DNA from: Oscillospiraceae bacterium | Lineage (GTDB): Bacteria; Bacillota; Clostridia; Oscillospirales; Acutalibacteraceae | Assembly: GCA_028706415.1 (NCBI GenBank) | Contig: JAQWBK010000050.1 | Coordinates: 1 to 11,013 of the forward strand | Direction: 5' to 3' | DNA length: 11,013 nt | Part shown: positions 5,727 through 11,013 of the stretch, one piece after another | How the letters are laid out: every line of letters starts with the position of its first letter | How positions within the stretch are numbered: the first letter of the stretch is position 1 | Notes under the pieces: model-generated | Told to the model about the DNA's origin: nothing | The model's database searches: none | Seen by the model: the letters and a program-made list of their open reading frames with translations, nothing else | Translations under genes and position numbers: made by a program

Positions 5727-6761
5727 ATGAACAGCGTAAGTGAAAGTTATGCGGCAGCAGGTGTTAATGTAACTGCCGGTTATAAAGCGGTCGAGCTTAT
5801 GAAAAAGCATGTTGCCCGAACAGCCATTCCGGGTGTTGTGTCCGGATTGGGCGGGTTTGGCGGATTGTTCGAGCCCGACATGACCGGAATAAAGCGTCCG
5901 GTGCTCGTGTCGGGAACGGATGGGGTAGGAACCAAGCTCAAGCTGGCTTTTTTAATGGATATTCATGATACAGTGGGTATTGACTGCGTTGCCATGTGTG
6001 CAAATGATGTTGCCTGCTCGGGTGCCCAGCCTTTATTTTTTCTTGATTATATAGCATGTGGGAAAAATATGCCCGAAAAAATCGCCTCTATTGTTGCCGG
6101 CGTGGCCGAGGGCTGCGTTCAAGCCGGCTGCGCTCTTATCGGGGGTGAAACCGCCGAGATGCCCGGCTTTTATCCCGAGGATGAGTATGATCTTGCCGGA
6201 TTTTGTGTCGGGATGGCAGACCGCAGCAATATTGTAGACGGAAGTCAGGTTGCCCAGGGGGATGCTCTCATCGGCGTGGCTTCAAGCGGGGTTCATTCCA
6301 ACGGCTTTTCACTTGTTCGCAAGGTGTTTTGTGTCACCCAAAAAAATCTTCAGATATATTGTGACGATCTTGGCTGTACATTGGGTGAGGCACTGCTTAC
6401 CCCAACCAGAATATATGTAAAGCCGATTTTAGAGCTTATCCGTCGTACCGGAATTCACGGAATTTCTCATATAACAGGCGGGGGATATTACGAAAACATT
6501 CCCCGTATGCTGCCGGATGGCCTGAAAGCCATAATAGACCGCAAAGCGGTACCTGTGCTGCCGATATTTAAATTAATCGAGTCGGCGGGCAACATACCCG
6601 AAAGGGATATGTTCAATACCTTTAACATGGGTACCGGGCTTTGCATTGCCGTTGCAGCCGATAAGGCGGATGAAGCGGTGCGGGTTCTTAATGAATCGGG
6701 TGAGAAAGCGGTTATTCTCGGTCAGGTTGTGTCGGGTGAAAAGGGTGTAGAAATATGCTGA
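5727..6761 (+). CDS. purM: Phosphoribosylformylglycinamidine cyclo-ligase (AIR synthetase)
   Basis: Closes the imidazole ring, converting FGAM and ATP to AIR in the cytoplasm. The 344 residues match the family. Visible blocks are YAAAGVNVTAGY near the start, LGGFGGLF (41-48), SGTDGVGTKLK (62-72), a conserved ANDVACSGAQPLFFLDY segment (92-108), IGGETAEMPGFY (138-149) and ASSGVHSNGFSL. These are the ATP and FGAM sites of the PurM/PurL superfamily. TAAGGAGG (5709-5716) overlaps the purF stop codon and lies ten bases from the ATG, so translation is likely coupled. The 3' end overlaps purN by seven bases (ATGCTGA). The FGAM-forming partner PurL is not in the window. Confidence 0.97.
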   Translation: MNSVSESYAAAGVNVTAGYKAVELMKKHVARTAIPGVVSGLGGFGGLFEPDMTGIKRPVLVSGTDGVGTKLKLAFLMDIHDTVGIDCVAMCANDVACSGAQPLFFLDYIACGKNMPEKIASIVAGVAEGCVQAGCALIGGETAEMPGFYPEDEYDLAGFCVGMADRSNIVDGSQVAQGDALIGVASSGVHSNGFSLVRKVFCVTQKNLQIYCDDLGCTLGEALLTPTRIYVKPILELIRRTGIHGISHITGGGYYENIPRMLPDGLKAIIDRKAVPVLPIFKLIESAGNIPERDMFNTFNMGTGLCIAVAADKADEAVRVLNESGEKAVILGQVVSGEKGVEIC

Positions 6762-7381
6762 ACATTGTTGTACTGGTGTCGGGCGCAGGGACTAATTTGC
6801 AAGCTCTGCTGGATGCCGAGGAGGCCGGAATAATACGCGGTGGGCGCATTATTCATGTAATATCCTCCAATCCCGAGGCTTATGCGCTTGAACGCGCAAA
6901 TCGCCATGGCCTTTGCTCCAGTGTGGTCAACAGAAAAGCCTTTTTAACCGCGGATGAATTTGATTCCGAGCTGCTGAAGGCGCTTGAGAGCTGTGAGGCC
7001 GATCTCGTTGTGCTTGCAGGGTTTATGTGCATTCTGGGTGAGCGTATTATTCAGCGATATGCCAACCGGATTATTAATGTTCACCCCTCGCTTATACCCG
7101 CGTTTTGCGGCAAGGGATTTTACGGTCTGCATGTTCATCAGGCCGTGCTGTCCTATGGTGTAAAGCTGACCGGTGCCACCGTGCATTTTGTCAATGAAAT
7201 CCCCGACGGGGGGGCAATTATTCTTCAAAAAGCGGTGGAAGTATATAAAGGAGATACCCCCGAAACTCTGCAGCTTCGGGTTATGCGACAGGCAGAATGG
7301 AAGATTCTACCCCGCGCTGTATCCCTGTTTTGTGAAGGTAAGATAACTGTAAAGGACAACCTTGCGGTTATTAATGATTAA
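6755..7381 (+). CDS. purN: Phosphoribosylglycinamide formyltransferase (GAR transformylase, PurN)
   Basis: Transfers a formyl group from 10-formyltetrahydrofolate to GAR, giving FGAR. The 208 residues show the formyltransferase fold signatures: VSGAGTNLQALLDA (8-21, phosphate-binding loop), ISSNPEAYALERA, and INVHPSLIP with presumed catalytic Asn108 and His110. DGG follows with presumed catalytic Asp151. The segment FCGKGFYGLHVHQAV, longer than the E. coli PYPGLHTH counterpart, is typical of Clostridia. The ATG overlaps the purM stop by seven bases, with an AAAAGGG site at 6739-6745 inside purM, which indicates translational coupling. It acts two steps before PurM in the pathway. Confidence 0.96.
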   Translation: MLNIVVLVSGAGTNLQALLDAEEAGIIRGGRIIHVISSNPEAYALERANRHGLCSSVVNRKAFLTADEFDSELLKALESCEADLVVLAGFMCILGERIIQRYANRIINVHPSLIPAFCGKGFYGLHVHQAVLSYGVKLTGATVHFVNEIPDGGAIILQKAVEVYKGDTPETLQLRVMRQAEWKILPRAVSLFCEGKITVKDNLAVIND

Positions 7382-7408
7382 TATATTTTTGAAGGAGCGG
7401 TAACAAAA

Positions 7409-8116
7409 ATGCAGTTACATAATCTGGCTGAGGAGCTGGGCGCATCCACATATCCTGGGCGGGGTATTATTATTGGCAAGAGCGACGATGGTAAAAGCAT
7501 GGTTATTTCCTATTTTATTATGGGGCGAAGCCAAAACAGCCGAAACCGTATTTTTGAAGAAACGGATGACGGTATTCGCACAAGGGCTTTTGATGAAAGC
7601 AAAATGATTGACCCGTCATTGATTATCTACGCTCCCGTGCGTGTGGTGGGGGACTTCACCATTGTAACAAACGGGGATCAGACCGATACCATTTTGGACT
7701 TTATCGTTCGTGGGGAATCCTTTGAGGATGCACTTCGCACCCGTACCTTTGAGCCGGATGCTCCTAACTACACTCCGCGCATTTCAGGTTTGGTTGATCC
7801 CAAAAATGATAGCTTTCATCTTTCAATACTCAAATCAAATGATGGGAACCCTGCCGGAGAGCAGAGGTTTTTCTTTGATTATAACTCTGTTACCGCCGGT
7901 ACAGGCTATTTCATCCACACCTATATGGGAGACGGTGACCCGCTGCCTTCATTCCAAGGTGAGCCTACAAAGGTAACCATATCGGGCGATATTGACGGCT
8001 TTACAAAAACCGTTTGGGAAAGTCTCAACCCGGATAACAAGGTTTCGCTGTTTACTCGATTTATTTCACTTGAAACAGGTAATTACTGTTCAAGGATTGC
8101 CAATAAAAACATGTAA
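7409..8116 (+). CDS. purO: Stand-alone IMP cyclohydrolase, archaeal PurO-like
   Basis: Predicted to close the ring of FAICAR to give IMP, the last step of the pathway. It does not resemble the MGS-like cyclohydrolase domain at the N-terminus of PurH; it resembles the archaeal PurO family. The supporting blocks are YPGRGIIIG (15-23), MGRSQNSRNR (38-47, like the RSfpNR pattern), VTNGDQTDT (86-94), RTFEPDAPNYTPRISG (102-117), and GTGYFIHTYMGDGDPLPSF ending in QGEP (144-166). At 235 residues it is longer than archaeal PurO (about 200). The start has GAAGGAG at 7391-7397. It sits 14 bases before the formyltransferase that supplies its substrate, which strongly supports the assignment. Confidence 0.9.
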   Translation: MQLHNLAEELGASTYPGRGIIIGKSDDGKSMVISYFIMGRSQNSRNRIFEETDDGIRTRAFDESKMIDPSLIIYAPVRVVGDFTIVTNGDQTDTILDFIVRGESFEDALRTRTFEPDAPNYTPRISGLVDPKNDSFHLSILKSNDGNPAGEQRFFFDYNSVTAGTGYFIHTYMGDGDPLPSFQGEPTKVTISGDIDGFTKTVWESLNPDNKVSLFTRFISLETGNYCSRIANKNM

Positions 8117-8130
8117 AGGGGAAGAGCTTT

Positions 8131-9309
8131 ATGTCTAATGAGTTATTGCTTAAATACGGCTGCAATCCAAATCAAAAGCCGTCGCGTATTTTCATGAAGA
8201 ATGGCGGAGAACTGCCTGTTGAGGTCTTGAACGGAAGACCGGGGTATATTAACTTTATGGATGCCTTCAACAGTTGGCAGCTTGTAAAGGAGCTCAAAGA
8301 GGCTACCGGTCTGCCCGCTGCCGCCTCCTTCAAGCATGTAAGTCCGGCAGGTGCGGCGTTGGGGCTGCCGCTTGATGATACCTTGAAAAAGATATATTTT
8401 GTTGACGACCTTGAATTATCCCCCATTGCCTGTGCTTATGCCCGCGCAAGGGGAGCGGACAGGATGTCCTCCTACGGCGACTGGGCTGCTTTATCCGAAA
8501 TATGCGATAAGCAGACCGCAACCCTGTTGGCAAGGGAGGTTTCTGACGGGGTGATAGCCCCCGGATACACCGACGATGCTCTTGAAATACTTAAAACAAA
8601 ACGCAAAGGCAATTATAATGTTATAAAGATTGACCCTTCATATAAACCCGAGGCAATCGAGAATAAAGATGTTTTCGGCATAACCTTTGAGCAGGGGCGA
8701 AATGAATTTAAGATTGATAAATCATTGTTTGAGAACATTGCAACCCAAAACAAAGAATTGACAGATGCCGCCATTCGTGATTTGATAATTGCATTGATTA
8801 CACTTAAATACACCCAATCCAATTCGGTGTGCTATGCGAAAGACGGGCAGGTTATCGGGGTAGGCGCGGGTCAGCAAAGCCGTATTCATTGTACCCGACT
8901 TGCGGGAAACAAGGCGGATATATGGTATTTACGCCAACATCCCCGTGTGCTGGGGCTTCCTTTCAGAGATGATATTCGCCGTCCCGACCGCGATAATACC
9001 ATTGATGTATACATTTCGGACGATTGGGAGGATGTACTTGAAGAAGGTGTCTGGCAGCAGTTCTTCACAACAAAGCCGCAACCTCTGTCGGGGGAAGAAA
9101 AGCGCGAATGGCTGAGCGGCTTGACCGGGGTATCCTTGGGTTCGGATGCCTTTTTCCCCTTCGGAGACAACATCGAGCGGGCCCATAAAACGGGGGTGTG
9201 CTATATAGCACAACCGGGCGGGTCTATTCGTGATGATAATGTAATTGAAACCTGCAATAAATATAAAATGGTAATGGTCTTTAACGGTTTGCGGCTGTTC
9301 CATCATTGA
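8131..9309 (+). CDS. purH: Stand-alone AICAR formyltransferase (PurH C-terminal domain only)
   Basis: Transfers formyl from 10-formyltetrahydrofolate to AICAR, giving FAICAR. At 392 residues it contains only the transformylase half of bifunctional PurH; the cyclohydrolase half is missing and is replaced by the gene just upstream. The catalytic Lys-His pair is K68-H69 in ASFKHVSPAG. Other signatures are RARGADRMSSYGD, EVSDGVIAPGY, KYTQSNSVCYAK, VIGVGAGQQSRIHCTRLAG, SSDAFFPF-like GSDAFFPFGDNIERA, and the C-terminal LRLFHH. Many of these match animal ATIC more closely than E. coli PurH, judged from memory of those sequences. Archaeal literature calls such proteins PurV. The ribosome site AAAGGGGA overlaps the upstream stop codon. 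Confidence 0.95.
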   Translation: MSNELLLKYGCNPNQKPSRIFMKNGGELPVEVLNGRPGYINFMDAFNSWQLVKELKEATGLPAAASFKHVSPAGAALGLPLDDTLKKIYFVDDLELSPIACAYARARGADRMSSYGDWAALSEICDKQTATLLAREVSDGVIAPGYTDDALEILKTKRKGNYNVIKIDPSYKPEAIENKDVFGITFEQGRNEFKIDKSLFENIATQNKELTDAAIRDLIIALITLKYTQSNSVCYAKDGQVIGVGAGQQSRIHCTRLAGNKADIWYLRQHPRVLGLPFRDDIRRPDRDNTIDVYISDDWEDVLEEGVWQQFFTTKPQPLSGEEKREWLSGLTGVSLGSDAFFPFGDNIERAHKTGVCYIAQPGGSIRDDNVIETCNKYKMVMVFNGLRLFHH

Positions 9310-9343
9310 GGAGATTGCTAGGTTGAAAGGAATGGAACTTTTT

Positions 9344-10630
9344 ATGGATATATTGGTAGTAGGTGGAGGCGGCAGGGAACACGCAATTATCAAAAAAATA
9401 AAGGAAAGCCCCCGGTGTGACAAGATTTACTGTACACCGGGCAACGGTGGAATTTCGTGTGATGCCAAGTGCTTTGATATAAAGGCTGACGATATAACCG
9501 GCGTGGTTGAACTGTCAAAGGGCTTGCAGGTTGACCTTGTCTTTGTTGCCCCCGACAACCCCTTGGTTGCGGGCATGGTGGATGCTCTTGAAAAAGAGGG
9601 GATTGCAGCATTTGGACCCCGTGCAAATGCTGCCGAACTTGAAGGCAGCAAGGTGTTTTCAAAGCGGCTAATGAAAAAATATAACATCCCCACCGCAGAT
9701 TATGAGATTTTTGATAATCCCGCCGATACCCTTACTTATATTAGAAAGCAGGGGCGTTATCCGGCGGTTCTAAAGGCGGACGGGCTGGCACTTGGTAAGG
9801 GTGTTTTGCTTTGTGACAATTATTCTCAAGCAAAGGCCGCCGTCAAGAGCTTGATGCAAGACAAGATTTTCGGAGCGGCGGGCAGCAGGGTGGTGGTTGA
9901 GGAATTTCTCACCGGTCCCGAGGTATCGGTTCTGGCGTTCACCGACGGCAAAACCATCTGCCCCATGGTATCGGCCAAGGATCACAAGCGAGCGTTTGAT
10001 GGTGATATGGGGCCCAACACAGGCGGAATGGGAGCGATTAGTCCCAACCCAAACTATGATGATGAAACCGCAGAATTCTGTATGAATAGAATTTTCCTTC
10101 CCACCATCCAGGCGATGAATAAAGAGGGAAGACCATTTAAAGGCTGCTTGTATTTCGGACTTATGCTTACCTTAGACGGGCCTAAGGTGATTGAATATAA
10201 CTGCCGTTTCGGCGATCCCGAAACCCAGGTGGTTCTGCCGCGGCTTAAGACGGATTTGCTGGAGATAATTTGTGCAATAAGGGAAGAGCGGTTGTCTGAA
10301 TTGAATATTGAATGGTCGGATGATGCTTGTGCTTGTGTCGTCATGGCTTCGGGCGGATATCCCGGCGAATATAAAAAGGGTATCAAGATTACCGGCTTAG
10401 ATTCAAACGGACAGTTGGACGATGTAATAATTTTTCATGCGGGGACAAGCAAAGAAAGCCGAGATTTTTATACAAACGGCGGGCGGGTGCTGGGTGTGAC
10501 CGCAAAAGGAAAATCTGTCGATGCGGCTTTAAACCTAGCCTACGGTGCGGTTGCGCGCATTGATTTTAAGGATGCACATTATCGCCGAGACATAGGAAAA
10601 GCAGCCGCTCAAGAGGACACAAAAATGTAG
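9344..10630 (+). CDS. purD: Phosphoribosylamine-glycine ligase (GAR synthetase)
   Basis: An ATP-grasp ligase that joins phosphoribosylamine and glycine to give GAR, the second step, taking the unstable PurF product. The 428 residues show GGGGREHA (7-14), GPRANAAELEGSK (91-103), AVLKADGLALGKGV (141-154), EEFLTGPEVS (186-195), DMGPNTGGMGAISP (221-234) and NCRFGDPETQ (286-295), the ATP-grasp and substrate-binding blocks in the normal order. The ATG at 9344 was chosen because family members start right at this ILVVGGGG strand, with AAAGGAA at 9326-9332. In-frame alternatives are ATG at 9332 and TTG at 9323; the TTG has a GAGGAG site at 9308-9313, so a seven-residue extension is possible. Confidence 0.96.
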   Translation: MDILVVGGGGREHAIIKKIKESPRCDKIYCTPGNGGISCDAKCFDIKADDITGVVELSKGLQVDLVFVAPDNPLVAGMVDALEKEGIAAFGPRANAAELEGSKVFSKRLMKKYNIPTADYEIFDNPADTLTYIRKQGRYPAVLKADGLALGKGVLLCDNYSQAKAAVKSLMQDKIFGAAGSRVVVEEFLTGPEVSVLAFTDGKTICPMVSAKDHKRAFDGDMGPNTGGMGAISPNPNYDDETAEFCMNRIFLPTIQAMNKEGRPFKGCLYFGLMLTLDGPKVIEYNCRFGDPETQVVLPRLKTDLLEIICAIREERLSELNIEWSDDACACVVMASGGYPGEYKKGIKITGLDSNGQLDDVIIFHAGTSKESRDFYTNGGRVLGVTAKGKSVDAALNLAYGAVARIDFKDAHYRRDIGKAAAQEDTKM

Positions 10631-10637
10631 CATTATA

Positions 10638-10668
10638 CTCCCCGATAGCATAGTTTGTATCGAGGGAG
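10638..10668 (+). promoter_or_regulatory. Hairpin covering the ribosome binding site of the small downstream gene
   Basis: CTCCCCGATA (10638-10647) pairs with TATCGAGGGAG (10658-10668) in ten base pairs with a single bulged A, around a ten-base loop. The 3' arm contains GGGAG, most of the Shine-Dalgarno sequence GGGAGGTG (10664-10671) of the gene starting at 10681. No T tract follows, so this is not a terminator. The predicted effect is reduced initiation at the small gene unless the hairpin is opened, by ribosomes ending purD eight bases upstream or by a factor. The effect is inference. Confidence 0.5.
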
Positions 10669-10680
10669 GTGAAGAAAAGT

Positions 10681-10914
10681 ATGTGCTTTGAAGCATTTGC
10701 AATAGCAGCAGGAGCACGAGCCCTCGATAGCTGCTGCCGAAATGACGACCGTGGCGTCGGAAGGGAAAGGGATCGTCGCCGCCGCCGTGAAATAGACAGC
10801 CGTGTTGAAGCTGAATTGTTCAGGCGTGGGATAGAACCAACAATGAATATTCATCGATGCCGCTGCAGGGATGAACATGATTGTTGTCACCACCATCGTC
10901 ACTGTTGTGACTGA
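10681..10914 (+). CDS. Small Cys/His-rich protein of unknown function
   Basis: I do not recognise this 77-residue protein. It has a short hydrophobic N-terminus (residues 3-15), an Arg/acidic central stretch (20-50, including DRRRRRE) that could be helical, and a tail in which 12 of the last 20 residues are Cys or His (Cys60, 62, 68, 69, 75, 76; His58, 66, 70, 71, 72, 74). Cys2, Cys18 and Cys19 bring the total to nine. The tail suggests binding of a soft metal such as zinc, copper or iron-sulfur. The ATG at 10681 has GGAGGT ten bases upstream; GTG at 10669 is in frame but lies within that site. It is probably cotranscribed with purD, 50 bases upstream. A chance frame cannot be excluded. Confidence 0.6.
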   Translation: MCFEAFAIAAGARALDSCCRNDDRGVGRERDRRRRREIDSRVEAELFRRGIEPTMNIHRCRCRDEHDCCHHHRHCCD

Positions 10915-10941
10915 TCCTTTTTAATGAGTGGTTTTGGTATA

Positions 10942-10958
10942 ATACTTGAGAGCAGTAT
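10942..10958. repeat. Isolated copy of the inverted-repeat end motif
   Basis: ACTTGAGAGCAGTAT (10944-10958) is the exact reverse complement of 15 bases of the left end of the element at 2721-2878. It also lies within ATACT-N7-AGTAT (10942-10958), a small inverted repeat resembling an operator. TATAAT overlaps it on both sides (10938-10943 and 10956-10961). TTGGTA (10934-10939) with the second TATAAT at 16-base spacing would be a passable promoter. The neighbouring sequence does not resemble the interior of the upstream element. Confidence 0.55.
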
Positions 10959-10967
10959 AATATATTT

Positions 10968-10999
10968 ATAGGCCGCCTTCTACCTTGAGGGCGGCCTAT
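10968..10999 (+). terminator. Probable terminator of the purine operon
   Basis: ATAGGCCGCC (10968-10977) pairs perfectly with GGCGGCCTAT (10990-10999), and TTC/GAG can add three inner pairs, leaving a loop of about six bases. The following sequence TCTGTTGT is only moderately T-rich, so termination may be partial. It could also serve a converging gene to the right. It lies 54 bases after the last coding region in the window. Confidence 0.6.
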
Positions 11000-11013
11000 T
11001 CTGTTGTAATACT

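Noticed and set aside
9323..9343. Upstream TTG start giving a 435-residue PurD
   Set aside because: Family members begin right at the ILVVGGGG strand and ATG 9344 has a usable ribosome site; the TTG remains possible because GAGGAG precedes it.
8929..9423. A 164-codon minus-strand frame over the formyltransferase end
   Set aside because: It is antisense to conserved coding sequence of the AICAR formyltransferase and the purD start, with no family features.
10633..10902. Minus-strand frame opposite the Cys/His-rich gene
   Set aside because: It has no ribosome site and covers the purD end and hairpin; the + strand frame has a strong GGAGGT site and operon context.
1..11013. CRISPR array, tRNA or rRNA genes, phage or toxin-antitoxin genes
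   Set aside because: No regularly spaced repeats, tRNA cloverleaf, rRNA sequence or such gene families were seen on either strand.

Overview
The window reads as chromosomal DNA of a Gram-positive anaerobe of the class Clostridia, most likely an uncultured member of the Oscillospirales (Ruminococcaceae-like). The reasons are strong AGGAGG-type ribosome binding sites before nearly every gene, a Bacillus-type PurF with iron-sulfur cysteines, a Clostridia-type PurN and PurE, and a bifunctional PurH replaced by two separate proteins. The family-level placement is inference; no rRNA gene is present to test it. All supported genes are on the + strand.

Layout. Positions 1-98 can fold into a long imperfect hairpin, probably the edge of a repeat that extends off the left end. 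A membrane pyrophosphatase gene (hppA, 282-2372) follows and closes with a clean intrinsic terminator. The 550-base gap before purE has three parts: an AT-rich stretch; a promoter-to-terminator unit that probably encodes a small RNA of about 165 nt (2538-2706); and a 158-bp element with 19-bp terminal inverted repeats (2721-2878), which looks like a non-autonomous mobile element. Then comes a tight purine operon: purE, purC, purF, purM, purN, an archaeal-type IMP cyclohydrolase (purO-like), a stand-alone AICAR formyltransferase, purD, and a small Cys/His-rich gene of unknown function. A second isolated copy of the inverted-repeat end motif (10942-10958) and a GC-rich hairpin (10968-10999) close the window.

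How the genes work together. PurF, PurD and PurN carry out the first three steps from PRPP, and PurM makes AIR. PurE and PurC take AIR to SAICAR. The formyltransferase and the cyclohydrolase finish the route to IMP. The enzymes for FGAM synthesis (PurL or PurSQL), adenylosuccinate lyase (PurB) and N5-CAIR synthesis (PurK) are not in the window and must be elsewhere or bypassed. PurF releases pyrophosphate, which the upstream pyrophosphatase could use to pump ions, but the two are separate transcription units.

The parts most worth a second look are the unassigned small RNA unit before purE, the inverted-repeat family around the operon, the split PurH pairing an archaeal-type cyclohydrolase with a formyltransferase that resembles the animal ATIC domain, and the unknown 77-residue Cys/His-rich protein whose ribosome binding site lies inside a hairpin.
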